Assembly: GCF_000091305.1 (NCBI RefSeq)
Contig: NC_013929.1
Span: forward strand, 6,944,001-7,008,000
DNA length: 64,000 bases
Origin: Streptomyces scabiei 87.22
Lineage (GTDB): Bacteria; Actinomycetota; Actinomycetes; Streptomycetales; Streptomycetaceae
Direction: 5' to 3'
Positions 32,916 through 43,249 of this stretch are shown here, one piece after another (within the stretch, counting starts at the first letter, position 1; each line of letters begins with the position of its first letter). The notes under the pieces are model-generated. The model saw nothing but the letters and a program-made list of their open reading frames with translations, had not been told where the DNA came from and searched no databases. Position numbers and translations under genes: made by a program.

Positions 32916-33944
32916 GTGGCCGACGACCCCTTCACCGCCCGCTCGCCCTTCCGGCCCAGCCACCAGCCGGGCCGCCCCAAACCCCGTGCGGTGGGCCGCA
33001 ACGAGGTCCGGGTCCGCACCCGCCACCTGCACGGCTACCGCTTCGCCTACCGGATGGCCGGCAAGGGCGAGTCCGCCGTGGTGCTCATCCACGGCATCGG
33101 CGACTCCTCCGCGACCTGGGCCGACGTCATCCCGGGCCTGGCCGCCCGCCACCGGGTCGTCGCTCCCGACCTGCTCGGCCACGGGGCGTCGGCCAAACCC
33201 CGCGGCGACTACTCGCCCGGGGCGTACGCCAACGGACTGCGGGACCTGCTCAGCGCCCTCGGCATCGAGCGGGCCACCCTCGTCGGGCACTCGCTCGGCG
33301 GCGCGGTGGCCGCCCAGTTCGCCTACCAGTTCCCGGAGCGCACCGAGCGGCTGGTCCTGGTCGGCAGCGGAGGCATCGGACGCCAGGTCTCCCCGCTGCT
33401 GCGGGCCGCCACCCTGCCCGGCGCCGAACTGCTGCTCTCGGCCCTGCAACTGCCCACGGTGCGCTGGCAGCTGCAGATGATCGTCAAGATCATGAAGACG
33501 CTGGACACCGGCCTGGGCGTCGACGCGCCGGACCTGCTGAGGGTGGTCGACGCCCTGCCGGACGCGAGTTCGCGCAGCGCCTTCGTACGGACCCTGCGGG
33601 CCGTCGTCGACTGGCGGGGACAGGTCGGCACCCTGCTCGACCGCTGCTACCTGACCCAGGGCATGCCGACCATGCTGCTGTGGGGCGGCCGGGACATGGT
33701 GGTCCCGGCCCTGCACGCCGGTCTCGGCCATGTCTCCATGCCCGGCAGCCGGCTGGAGATCTTCGAGGAGGCGGGACACTTCCCGTTCCACTCGGACCCG
33801 GAGCGCTTCCTCGGCGTGCTCCACGACTTCATCGCCCGCACCGAGCCCGCCCGGTTCAGCGCCGAGGAGTGGCGGCAGCTGCTGCGCACCCGCCGAGCCC
33901 GTCACCGCGGCGCCCACCCCCTCCAGGGGCGGGCCACCGGATGA
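32916..33944 (+). CDS. Alpha/beta hydrolase
   Basis: 342 residues from a GTG at 32916, with CAGGAGG upstream. The classic fold is complete: VVLIHGIGDSSATWADVIPG (oxyanion hole), VAPDLLGHGASAKP, the nucleophile in LVGHSLGGAVAAQFA, the acid in LLWGGRDMVVPA and the His in FEEAGHFPFHSDP. An N-terminal basic leader of about 35 residues precedes the fold. Possible roles are product release, ester hydrolysis or lactone opening. A strong terminator directly follows. Confidence 0.83.
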   Translation: MADDPFTARSPFRPSHQPGRPKPRAVGRNEVRVRTRHLHGYRFAYRMAGKGESAVVLIHGIGDSSATWADVIPGLAARHRVVAPDLLGHGASAKPRGDYSPGAYANGLRDLLSALGIERATLVGHSLGGAVAAQFAYQFPERTERLVLVGSGGIGRQVSPLLRAATLPGAELLLSALQLPTVRWQLQMIVKIMKTLDTGLGVDAPDLLRVVDALPDASSRSAFVRTLRAVVDWRGQVGTLLDRCYLTQGMPTMLLWGGRDMVVPALHAGLGHVSMPGSRLEIFEEAGHFPFHSDPERFLGVLHDFIARTEPARFSAEEWRQLLRTRRARHRGAHPLQGRATG

Positions 33945-33946
33945 CG

Positions 33947-33988
33947 GCGGGCCGCGCGGTGACCGGAGAGGTTCACCGCGCGGCCCGC
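33947..33988. terminator. Strong bidirectional hairpin between convergent genes
   Basis: GCGGGCCGCGCGGTGA (33947-33962) pairs perfectly with TCACCGCGCGGCCCGC (33973-33988) across a 10-base loop. It begins 3 bases after the hydrolase stop and lies before the end of the convergent SARP gene. Confidence 0.8.
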
Positions 33989-34034
33989 ACCCGCCGCCGG
34001 CCGCCCGGGGAGCCCGGGGCCGGCTCCCGGGACG

Positions 34035-36794
34035 TCAGGCGGCCCCCGCCGGGGTGAGGGCCGGGACGGCCGTTCCGATGAGCCACATCCCCGGGCGGAC
34101 CTCGACCGCGTGCGCGACCGGGGACAGACGGCGCGCGGGGTCCGGCGCCAGGCGGGCCGCGGTACGGCGGACGTACTCCGTCCAGCGGCGGTCACCGAGG
34201 CGTTCCGCGGTCCGCCGGCACTGCTCCAGATGCCGGCCGGCCACCTCCGGGCGGCCCCGCCGCAGGTTCACCAGGGCCAGGCCGTTCAGCGCGGCCACCT
34301 CGCCCCGCGCGTCGCCCTCCGCCGAGCACACCGCCAGGGCCCGCCCGTAACGCCGCGCGGCGGGCTCCGCCAGTCCCTGTCCGAGCAGGACGTCGGCCGC
34401 GCCGATCCGGCAGCGCGCGACGCCGGTCCGGTCGCGGACCAGTTCGAACGCGTGCTGGGCGGCGGTGTGGTGGCGCAGCGCCCGGTCGGCCTGGCGGCGC
34501 TGCCAGGCGAGGTCGCCCAGCGAGTACTGGATCACCGCTTCCGCCTCGGTGCTCCGGGACCGCCGCGCGGCGTCCAGTGCGAGCCGGTGGGTCTCCTCCC
34601 ACTCCTCCCACGCGGCCCGGGCGTGGAAGTAACCGGCCGCGCTCCACGCGAGCCGCCACACCAGGGGCCACAGCCCCGCCGCGTGCGCCTGCCGTACGGT
34701 CTCCACCAGGCCCGTGGCCTCCTCGCGGAACCATCCCAGGGGACTCGCGCCGACGACCGCCCCGGCGTCGCTCTCGCCGGCCGTGGCGGCGGGGCGGGCC
34801 CGCCAGTCGCGTCCCGGGGTGAGCCGCGCGTCGGCGTGCCGGGCCAGGGCGACGTAGGCCCGGCCCAGCCGCTCGACGGCGTCCCGCCGGGTCCGGGCGG
34901 CGTCCGGCTCCGCCTCCCGCAGTTCGGTGGCCAGCACCCGCAGCAGCGAGTGGAAGCCGTAGCGGACCGACTGCCCGTCGCCGCGGGCCTCCAGCAGCTG
35001 GGCCCGTACGAGTTCCTCGGCCGTCTCCTCCGCCTCCGCCCGCCCGGTGCCGAGCAGGGCCGCGACGGTCCACCCCGTGAAGTCGGGGGCCGGGGCCAGC
35101 GACAGCAGCCGGAAGGCGCGCCGCAGCGCGGGCCCGGCCTCCTGGTAGCCGGTCAGCAGGCTGGAGCGCAGGTCGAGATCGCCCTCGCGCAGCACGCCGA
35201 GCCGGGTCCGTTCGTCGCGCAGCCGGCCCGCCAGCGCGGCGGGGGTGGTGTGCGGCCGGGCCGTCAGGGCCGCCGCGGCCACGCGCAGCGCCAGCGGGAA
35301 GTACTCGCACAGCCGGGCGATCTCGGCGGCCGCCGCCGGGTCCTGCGCCATCCGCTCGCCGCCGGCGGCCAGCAGCAGTTCCACCGCCTCCTGGGGCCGT
35401 ACCGCGTCCAGCCCCAGGTGCTCCGCGCCGTCGAGGGCTGCGGCCCGGCGGCGACCGGTGACGATCACCGTGCCCTCCGCGAAGGCCCGCAGCAGCGGCC
35501 GTATCTGCTGCTCCGACGCGGCGTCGTCCAGGATCAGCAGCATCCGGCGTCCCCGCAGCGCCCGCCGCAGCCGGTCCGTCAGCTCCTCGGGGTCGGTGGG
35601 CGGGGCGCCGGGGACGTCGTCGGTGAGACGGCGCAGCAGGGCCGCTCCCGCCTGCGCGGAGCTGAGCGGACGCCCCTGCGGTCCGCGCAGGCCGATCAGC
35701 AGCCCGCCGTCCGGGAACAGGTCCGCCGTCCGGTGGGCGAGCCGCAGCGCCAGCGCGGTCTTGCCGACGCCGGCCGGCCCGGAGAGGGCCAGGACCCGCA
35801 CCGGGTCCCCGCCGGCGCTCCCGCGCAACGCCTTCTCCCCGTACGCCAGTTCCTCGTGGCGGCCGACGAAACCGGGCGGCGCGGAGGGCAGCGCCGGAGG
35901 CGGGCCGGGCAGGGGGAGAGGTCCGTCGGCCGGTCCCGCCGCCCGCCGGGGAACCCCCGGGTGCGCCGATGCGCCGGTCTCGCGGCCCGGCGCCGCACGG
36001 CCCGCGCCGTCACGGCCGTCGCCGCGCGCGGCGCGGGGCGGCTGCCAGTCCAGGGAGGGGTCCCGGCGCAGGACACGCTCGTGCAGCCGGGACAGACCCG
36101 GGCCCGGTTCGACCCCCAGCTCCTCCACCAGGGAGTGGCGCAGCCGCCCGTACACCCGCAGCGCGTCGGACCCGCGGCCCGTGCGGTACAGCGCCACCAT
36201 GAGGTGCCCGTGCAGGCTCTCCCGCAACGGGTACTCGTTGGCCAGGGCCAGCAGCTCCCCGGCGAGTTCCTGGTGGCGGCCCAGCCGCAGGTCGGCGACG
36301 ATCCGCTGCTCCAGGACCTCCATCCGCAGCTCGTCCAGCCGGATGGCGGCGGACTCCAGCCGCACCCCGTGCGGGATCCCCGACAGGGCCGGGCCCGTCC
36401 ACAGCGCGAGCGCCTCGTGCAGCAGCCGGGAGGCGCCGGCGAAGTCCCCTTCCTGGTAGGCCGCGCGGCCCTCGGCCCGCAGCCGCTCGAAGCAGGGCAG
36501 GTCGAACTCCCCCTCGGGAACCGCCAGGAGGTATCCCGGGGCCCGGGTCAGCAGATCCCCGGCCGGTGCCGGACCCCCGCTGTCCGCGAGCACCTTGCGC
36601 AACTGGGAGACGTACACCTGGAGGGTGGTGGTCGCGGTGCGCGGTGGCTCCGTCCCCCACAGTTCGTCGATCAGGCTGTGCACCGGGACGACTTCACCGG
36701 CCTGCACGAGCAGGGTGGCGAGCAGGGCGCGCGGTTTCGCCGCGGAGGGAGTGCGGGGCGACAGACTCACCGGCCCCAGAACCCGGAAACGCAT
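34035..36794 (-). CDS. Large SARP regulator with NB-ARC ATPase and TPR-like region (AfsR type)
   Basis: 919 residues from the ATG at 36794 (GGAGAGCTC upstream). The N-terminal OmpR-like DNA-binding domain (MRFRVLGPVSLSPRTPSAAK, then ATTTLQVYVSQLRKVL) and the bacterial transcriptional activation domain (to about 255) define a SARP. A disordered linker precedes the NB-ARC ATPase, with Walker A in LALSGPAGVGKTALALRLAH and Walker B in RMLLILDDAASEQQI. The C-terminal 250 residues are repetitive helices. AfsR-type proteins activate promoters with 11-bp-spaced heptamers. It is a prime candidate to control the ten sites listed here. It lies 69 bases behind the AfsA homologue on the same strand. Confidence 0.9.
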   Translation of the reverse strand: MRFRVLGPVSLSPRTPSAAKPRALLATLLVQAGEVVPVHSLIDELWGTEPPRTATTTLQVYVSQLRKVLADSGGPAPAGDLLTRAPGYLLAVPEGEFDLPCFERLRAEGRAAYQEGDFAGASRLLHEALALWTGPALSGIPHGVRLESAAIRLDELRMEVLEQRIVADLRLGRHQELAGELLALANEYPLRESLHGHLMVALYRTGRGSDALRVYGRLRHSLVEELGVEPGPGLSRLHERVLRRDPSLDWQPPRAARGDGRDGAGRAAPGRETGASAHPGVPRRAAGPADGPLPLPGPPPALPSAPPGFVGRHEELAYGEKALRGSAGGDPVRVLALSGPAGVGKTALALRLAHRTADLFPDGGLLIGLRGPQGRPLSSAQAGAALLRRLTDDVPGAPPTDPEELTDRLRRALRGRRMLLILDDAASEQQIRPLLRAFAEGTVIVTGRRRAAALDGAEHLGLDAVRPQEAVELLLAAGGERMAQDPAAAAEIARLCEYFPLALRVAAAALTARPHTTPAALAGRLRDERTRLGVLREGDLDLRSSLLTGYQEAGPALRRAFRLLSLAPAPDFTGWTVAALLGTGRAEAEETAEELVRAQLLEARGDGQSVRYGFHSLLRVLATELREAEPDAARTRRDAVERLGRAYVALARHADARLTPGRDWRARPAATAGESDAGAVVGASPLGWFREEATGLVETVRQAHAAGLWPLVWRLAWSAAGYFHARAAWEEWEETHRLALDAARRSRSTEAEAVIQYSLGDLAWQRRQADRALRHHTAAQHAFELVRDRTGVARCRIGAADVLLGQGLAEPAARRYGRALAVCSAEGDARGEVAALNGLALVNLRRGRPEVAGRHLEQCRRTAERLGDRRWTEYVRRTAARLAPDPARRLSPVAHAVEVRPGMWLIGTAVPALTPAGAA

Positions 36795-36863
36795 CGGAGA
36801 GCTCCTTGATCAGGAAGACGAGTGGGAGGGGAGGGCGTCGGCCGGTCCGGGCGGCGGCGTGCG

Positions 36864-37889
36864 TCAGCAGTCCTGCAGCAGGACCGCCGAGGCGGTGCAC
36901 AGCACACGGCTGCCCTGGCTGAAGGCGAGCCGGGTCCGTACGGTGGGCCGGTCCGCCTCGTCGCGGACCGGCTCGTCCGCGACGACCGTGCAGGTCAGCG
37001 GCAGGTCGGCATCCCCGAAGCCGCGGAACGACGCCCGCCACCGGGTCAGCATGGCGTGGGCGGGCCGCAGCCCGTGCAGTTCCGCGGCGGCGAGCAGCGA
37101 CGCCTGCCGGGACGCCTCCAGGAACACCGGACCGGGAACGTGGTCGCCGGGCACCGCCGAGAAGACCTCGTGCCCGGGATCACCGGCCACCGGCAGCACG
37201 AACTCCCCGTAGGGCGCCCGCAGCGGCGTTCCCACGATGACGTTGCGCGGGTCCCGGCGCCCGACCGACTCGGGCGTCACGGCGGGCGGCTCCTCCTGGG
37301 AGGCCGCGGTCATGGAGGCCAGCGGGCGCACCACCGGCGCCGTGCTGCGCAGACTCTCCCGACGCCCCACCTCGCGGTGCGAGCGGTACACCCCGGGCAT
37401 CAGGAACTGGATCCGCGCGGAAGCGCTCCCACACCCGACGCCGTCGATCGCCACGTCACCGCGGCAGTCGAGGCCGCGCGGCACGCCGTTGACCACGTCC
37501 ACGGGGACCAGGGTGATGTCCAGGGTCAGATGGGCCGGGCGCCCCGTGGGACGCCACGGGGCGAGGTCGAGGACGTCGAGCCCGCTGGAGACGAACACCG
37601 CGGGGCGCTCGGCGGGCACCCGGAAGTACTGGTGGGCCACGAAGTGCGTCGCCTGACGCAGGGTCTCGGCGACGAAGAGCAGATCGTGGAAGGTGCCCGG
37701 TCCGTCGTTGAACGTCCCGTGGTCACCGGGCAGTTCGGCGGAGAGCGCGAAGTGCTGCTCCTCCGCGGCGGTGGCGTCCAGCAGGAACCCCTCCGGTGTG
37801 ACGGGTCTGTGCAGCAGGTGCAGCGGTGCGGTGCGACCTCTGGAGTCCGGGGTGGACGCGGCGGGCTGGGAGGTGAAGGTGATGTCCAT
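36864..37889 (-). CDS. AfsA-family protein (gamma-butyrolactone-type signal synthase), copy 1
   Basis: 341 residues from the ATG at 37889 with AAGGAG. Two hot-dog repeats are visible. The first contains FHDLLFVAETLRQATHFVAH, the second VFSAVPGDHVPGPVFLEASR followed by QASLLAAAELHG, a pattern typical of AfsA. AfsA condenses a beta-ketoacyl thioester with dihydroxyacetone phosphate. GRRDPRNVIVG in the linker is also conserved with the second copy at 48805. It probably forms a unit with the downstream SARP gene, tying signal production to regulator synthesis. Confidence 0.87.
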   Translation of the reverse strand: MDITFTSQPAASTPDSRGRTAPLHLLHRPVTPEGFLLDATAAEEQHFALSAELPGDHGTFNDGPGTFHDLLFVAETLRQATHFVAHQYFRVPAERPAVFVSSGLDVLDLAPWRPTGRPAHLTLDITLVPVDVVNGVPRGLDCRGDVAIDGVGCGSASARIQFLMPGVYRSHREVGRRESLRSTAPVVRPLASMTAASQEEPPAVTPESVGRRDPRNVIVGTPLRAPYGEFVLPVAGDPGHEVFSAVPGDHVPGPVFLEASRQASLLAAAELHGLRPAHAMLTRWRASFRGFGDADLPLTCTVVADEPVRDEADRPTVRTRLAFSQGSRVLCTASAVLLQDC

Positions 37890-37953
37890 TGCAGCTCCTT
37901 CTGGGATGGCCCGGGGTGCGCGCGGGGTGCGGGCGGCGCGCACAACGCCACAG

Positions 37954-37982
37954 GGCGGTGGCGAAAGAATTCCGCCACCGCC
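37954..37982. promoter_or_regulatory. Perfect 10-bp hairpin upstream of afsA-like gene
   Basis: GGCGGTGGCG and CGCCACCGCC flank the AT-rich loop AAAGAATTC. It may terminate the upstream ferredoxin operon or be an operator in the leader of the AfsA gene. Confidence 0.45.
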
Positions 37983-38085
37983 TCCACGGTGTCCCGGATC
38001 ACTGGTATCGGCCTGTACCTGGCCTGGAACCGGGCTGTATCACGGCGGAATCGGGCCATCCGGGGCCGGACACCGGGCACCGCGA

Positions 38086-38130
38086 GGTCCGCGCACGGGT
38101 CTGCGCGAGGTCTGCGCGAGGTCTGCCGGG
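38086..38130. repeat. 11-bp tandem repeats next to the ferredoxin stop
   Basis: GGTCTGCGCGA occurs at 38098 and 38109, GGTCTGCCGGG at 38120, and a degenerate copy starts near 38086. The 11-bp period is one helical turn and equals the SARP-site period, but the heptamers do not match the GCTTAAG type and no -10 is evident. The block lies about 200 bases upstream of the AfsA gene. Confidence 0.55.
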
Positions 38131-38133
38131 GTA

Positions 38134-38445
38134 CTACGCGGCCCGTGCGGCGACCAGGGGGTGGTCCTCGGCCAGCGGTCCCGCCGCGCTCGCGCCGCCG
38201 GGTGATCCGAGACCGGCGAAGACCTCCGCGTCCGCCGAGCGGTAACCGCTCCATTCGGCCGGGACGTCGTCCTCGAAGAAGATCGCCTCCACCGGGCAGA
38301 CGGGTTCACAGGCGCCGCAGTCGACGCATTCGTCGGGCTGGATGTAGAGCTTGCGCGGGCCCTCGTAGATGCAGTCGACGGGGCATTCGTCGATGCAGGC
38401 CCGGTCCTTGACGTCGACACAGGGCTGAGCGATCACGTAGGTCAT
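38134..38445 (-). CDS. Seven-iron ferredoxin
   Basis: 103 residues from the ATG at 38445. The clusters are bound by CVDVKDRACIDECPVDCI (3Fe-4S pattern) and CVDCGACEPVCPVEAIFFED (4Fe-4S pattern), the FdxA arrangement. It follows the two oxidoreductase subunits by 87 bases and should accept their electrons, delivering them to a cytochrome P450, reductase or other redox enzyme. The C-terminal tail is variable. Confidence 0.92.
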   Translation of the reverse strand: MTYVIAQPCVDVKDRACIDECPVDCIYEGPRKLYIQPDECVDCGACEPVCPVEAIFFEDDVPAEWSGYRSADAEVFAGLGSPGGASAAGPLAEDHPLVAARAA

Positions 38446-38532
38446 GCTGTCCCTCCCCGGGATGAGCGGTGAAACGGTTGCGGTCGGACGGGCGCGGACA
38501 CGTGCGGGCGGCCGTGGAACCGGGGGCGCGCC

Positions 38533-39568
<1,036 letters not shown>

Positions 39569-39579
<11 letters not shown>

Positions 39580-41482
39580 GGATCGTCTCCCGCAGTGTGT
39601 GGGCGAGCTGGCCCGCCTTGAACGGTGTGCCGGTGACCTGGGTGCATGCCCGGACGTCGACCAGGTACTTCGCCCGGATCAGCGTGGCGAGCTGGCCGAG
39701 GTTCATCTCGGGGACGACGACCCGCCGGTACCGGGAGAGCACCTCGCCCAGGTTCCCGGGGAAGGGGTTGAGGTGGCGCAGGTGGGCCTGGGCGATCGGC
39801 TCGCCGGCCGTCCGCAGCTGCCGTACCGCCGCCGAGATGGGGCCGTAGGTCGATCCCCAGCCCAGGACGAGGGTGTCGGCCCCGTGCGGGTCGTCGACCT
39901 CGATGTCGGGGACGTCGATGCCGTCGATCTTCGCCTGCCGGGTCCGCACCATGAAGTCGTGGTTGGCCGGGTCGTAGGAGATGTTGCCCGTGCCGTCCTG
40001 TTTCTCGATGCCGCCGATCCGGTGTTCGAGCCCCGGTGTGCCGGGGACGGCCCAGGGGCGGGCGAGGGTCTCGGGGTCGCGCTTGTAGGGCCAGAAGACC
40101 TCGGTGCCGTCGTCGAGGGTGTGGTTGGGCCCCTGGGCGAACCGCACCCGCAGATCGGGGAGTTCGTCGGCACCGGGGATGCGCCACGGCTCGGAGCCGT
40201 TGGCCAGGTAGCCGTCGCTCAGCAGGAAGACCGGGGTGCGGTAGGTGACGGCGATGCGGGCGGCCTCGATGGCGGCGTCGAAGCAGTCGGCGGGGGTGCG
40301 GGCCGCCACCACCGGCACCGGTGCCTCCCCGTTGCGGCCGTACATCGCCTGGAGCAGATCCGCCTGCTCGGTCTTGGTGGGCAGGCCCGTGGAGGGGCCG
40401 CCGCGCTGGATGGCGACGACGAGCAGGGGCAGTTCGAGGGAGACGGCCAGGCCGATGGTCTCCGACTTCAGTGCCACGCCCGGACCGGAGGTGGTGGTGA
40501 CGGCGAGGGAGCCGCCGAAGGCCGCCCCGAGCGCTGCGCCGACGGCGGCGATCTCGTCCTCGGCCTGGAAGGTGCGGACACCGAAGTTCTTGTGCCGCGA
40601 CAGCTCGTGGAGGATGTCGGAGGCCGGGGTGATGGGGTAGGAGCCGAGGTAGAGGGGCAGCTCGGCCCGGTGGGAGGCGGCGACGAGGCCGTAGGACAGG
40701 GCGAGGTTGCCGCTGATGTTCCGGTAGAGGCCGGGTGGGAAGGCGCTGGTGGCGGGGGCGACCTCGTAGGAGACGGCGAAGTCCTCGGTGGTCTCGCCGA
40801 AGTTCCAGCCGGCGCGGAAGGCGGCGAGGTTGGCGGCCGCGATCTCGGGCTTCTTGGCGAACTTGGCGGCCAGGAACTTCTCGGTGCCCTCGGTCGGCCG
40901 GTGGTACATCCAGGACAGCAGGCCGAGCGCGAACATGTTCTTGCTGCGCTCGGCCTCCTTGCGGCTGAGGTCGAAGGACTTGAGCGCCTCGACGGTCAGG
41001 GTGGTCAGGGGGACGGGATGGACGCGGTGGGCGTCCAGTGAGCCGTCGTCCAGGGGACTGGTGGCGTAACCGACCTTCTGCATCGCCCGCTTGGTGAACT
41101 CGTCGGTGTTGACGATGATCTCCGTGCCGCGGGCCATGTCGGCGATGTTGGCCTTGAGCGCGGCGGGGTTCATCGCGACGAGGACGTCGGGGGCGTCGCC
41201 GGGGGTGAGGATGTCGTGGTCGGCGAAGTGCAGCTGGAAGCTGGAGACGCCGGGCAGGGTGCCGGCGGGGGCGCGGATCTCGGCGGGGAAGTTCGGCAGG
41301 GTGGAGAGATCGTTCCCGAACGACGCCGTCTCGGAGGTGAAACGGTCACCCGTGAGCTGCATCCCGTCACCGGAATCCCCGGCGAACCGGATGACCACCC
41401 TGTCCAGGCGGCGCACGTCCTTGGTGCGGATCCCGGCCGGCGTCGGCACGGCCTCTTCGATGTCCACGGTGTCTACCGTCAC
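39569..41482 (-). CDS. korA: 2-oxoacid:ferredoxin oxidoreductase, gamma-alpha fusion subunit
   Basis: 637 residues from a GTG at 41482 with AGAGGAG upstream. The gamma domain (about 25-210) starts RVVIRFAGDSGDGMQLTGDR. The alpha pyrimidine-binding domain starts near residue 245 (NLALSYGLVAASHRAELPLY, then PITPASDILHELSRH). TTTSGPGVALKSETIGLAVS and VVAIQRGGPSTGLPTKTEQA are conserved in the KorA family. Its leftward SARP-type promoter lies at 41600-41633. In the cluster it could supply succinyl-CoA or low-potential electrons through the adjacent ferredoxin. Confidence 0.9.
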
Positions 41483-41599
41483 GCGTCTCGTCTCCTCTGG
41501 CTTTCCGCTGTCCGGCGCCGCTGCGTGGGCCCGGCCCTGCCGTCGCGTCCCCGTCGTCCCGATGGGCGGTGACGAGCCGGCAGGGCCTGCCTGACCGGG

Positions 41600-41633
41600 A
41601 CGCTAGGCAGGCCGCCTTGCGCCGGGCCAAAGC
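41600..41633 (-). promoter_or_regulatory. SARP-type promoter (korAB-ferredoxin operon)
   Basis: On the minus strand: GCTTTGG (41633-41627), GCGCAAG (41622-41616) 11 bp further on, ten bases, then TAGCGT (41605-41600). The korA-type start is 118 bases downstream. Confidence 0.6.
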
Positions 41634-41655
41634 GCCCCGCACACGCTCGCGCCCT

Positions 41656-41878
41656 GGGCCTGTCGTGCGGATCACGCCCGGGCCGCGGGGCCCGGCACGC
41701 CTTCCCCCACTGCATCGAGGGCGTGGGGGACCCCAGCGGCGTTGTCGTCGGGTGCCGACGCTCCGCGTCCACGCCTTCGTCGCCTTCCTCCGCCTTGCAG
41801 CCGCACGCTCCGAACGCCGCTCACCGGCGGTCGTCGGACGCCGTGGCCCGAAGTCGGCATGAACCGCACGACAGGCCC
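41656..41878. mobile_element. MITE-like element with 19-bp terminal inverted repeats
   Basis: GGGCCTGTCGTGCGGATCA at 41656-41674 returns inverted at 41860-41878 with one mismatch; the outer 15 bp are perfect. The 223-bp interval carries no gene. A clear target duplication was not seen. Size, ends and lack of coding fit a miniature inverted-repeat element derived from a lost insertion sequence. It lies between two divergent SARP-type promoters. Confidence 0.55.
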
Positions 41879-41902
41879 CGGCCCCGTCGCCCGCCCGCCG
41901 CC

Positions 41903-41947
41903 GGTTCAGCGGTGGTTCAGCGGTTCTCCAGAGCGGCTCGCGACGCT
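41903..41947 (+). promoter_or_regulatory. SARP-type promoter with three heptamers (beta-propeller gene)
   Basis: GGTTCAG (41903), GGTTCAG (41914) and TCTCCAG (41925) lie 11 bp apart. Ten bases later comes GACGCT (41942-41947). This is the only site with a third repeat. The gene starts 167 bases downstream. Confidence 0.6.
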
Positions 41948-42113
41948 TCTCTCGGCCGGTGGACAGCCGGACTCGGCGTTCCCTTCCCCGGCGGTGCCCC
42001 GCACGGCCCCGCCCGTCGTCACCGACCGCCGCCGCCGCGCACCGGCCCGCCCGGCCTTCCCTCCTCGCCACCGTACGAACCGCCGTACGAACCACCGCAT
42101 GAAGGAGCACACC

Positions 42114-43145
42114 TTGGACGCGTCAGCCTCGGCCTCCCGCCGAACCCTGCTGAGACTCGCCACCGCCGCCGGCCTGGGCGGGGCGCTCGCCGCCACTCCG
42201 CTGCCGGCGTTCGCGCAGTCCGCGCGCTGCCCGCTGCCGCGCACGCTCAGCGTCACCGCCCCGGGCCTGTACCCCGAGGGTGTCGCATGGGACCCGACGA
42301 GGAAGGCGTTCCTCGTCGGCTCCAGCGCGCAGGGCACGATCTCGGTGGTCCGGGCCGACGGCTCCGTGACCCCGCTGGTGGCCCCGTTCGCCCAGGTGTC
42401 GGTCCTCGGCGTCACCGTGGACGCGCCCCGCCGCCGGGTCCTGGCCGCCTACACCGACTACTTCTTCCGCATGATGGGCATCATCGACCCCTCCCTGCCC
42501 CCGGTGTCCGGCGTCGGCGTCTTCGACCTCGTCACCGGAGCCGTGCGGCACCTGGTCGACGTCTCCGACGGACAGCCCCTGCCGCGCGCCAACGACCTCA
42601 CCGTCGACCGGAACGGCACCATCCACGTCACCGACACCGGGGTCGACACCGTCACCACCGTGAGCCGCGACGGAGAGGTCCTGAACGTCCTGCGCGACGA
42701 CCGCTTCGCCACCGCCGACACCGGCCCGAACGGCATCGTCCACCACCCCGCCGGCTTCCTCCTCATGGGCAAGTACGAGGGCGGCCGCCTCTTCCGCATC
42801 GACCGCCCCTGCTCGGCGCGGCCGAAGGTCAGCGAGGTCCGCCTGGAGGGGGCGCCCGCCTCCCTCGACGGCATCGCACTGCGCCCCGACGGCACGCTGG
42901 TCGCCGTCTCCAACGACCTGTCGCTGTCCGGCGGACGCCAGAGCCCGGACGAGGTCGTGGTGCTGCGGTCCACCGACGGCTGGCGCACCGCCCGCACGGT
43001 CCAGCGCCGGACCTGGCCGCACGAGGACCCCACCACCGTCGCCGTGACCCCGTACGGGGACTACGTGGTGAGCGGCGGACTCCGGGAGATCCTCACCGGC
43101 GTCCCCTCGACCACGCCCGGCACGTTCCAGCTGCGCCGCCGCTGA
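42114..43145 (+). CDS. Tat-exported SMP-30/gluconolactonase-like beta-propeller protein
   Basis: 343 residues from a TTG at 42114. I chose it because GAAGGAG lies six bases upstream; an ATG at 42099 would overlap that site. A Tat signal follows at once: SRRTLLRLATAAGLGGALAA, with cleavage likely after AFA near residue 34. The mature part shows repeated beta-propeller blades (LYPEGVAWDPTRKAFLVGSS, RANDLTVDRNGTIHVTDTGV, SLDGIALRPDGTLVAVSNDL). Family members are lactonases or strictosidine-synthase-like enzymes. An extracellular lactone-acting enzyme would fit a tetronate or butyrolactone context, but this is unproven. It is followed by the MMPL gene. Confidence 0.75.
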   Translation: MDASASASRRTLLRLATAAGLGGALAATPLPAFAQSARCPLPRTLSVTAPGLYPEGVAWDPTRKAFLVGSSAQGTISVVRADGSVTPLVAPFAQVSVLGVTVDAPRRRVLAAYTDYFFRMMGIIDPSLPPVSGVGVFDLVTGAVRHLVDVSDGQPLPRANDLTVDRNGTIHVTDTGVDTVTTVSRDGEVLNVLRDDRFATADTGPNGIVHHPAGFLLMGKYEGGRLFRIDRPCSARPKVSEVRLEGAPASLDGIALRPDGTLVAVSNDLSLSGGRQSPDEVVVLRSTDGWRTARTVQRRTWPHEDPTTVAVTPYGDYVVSGGLREILTGVPSTTPGTFQLRRR

Positions 43146-43249
43146 CGGCACCGGTCGGCGTCCCCGGGCGTCCGGGGCCGCGTACGACGCCCAGGGCGCC
43201 GTAGCCGACCCGGCACCACCCCACTCACCCCGACGTCCCGGGAGCCCCC

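Noticed and set aside
37890..38080. A gamma-butyrolactone receptor (ARE) box upstream of the AfsA gene
   Set aside because: Some TGTA/GGTATC words occur, but no convincing 22-26 bp semi-palindrome was found.
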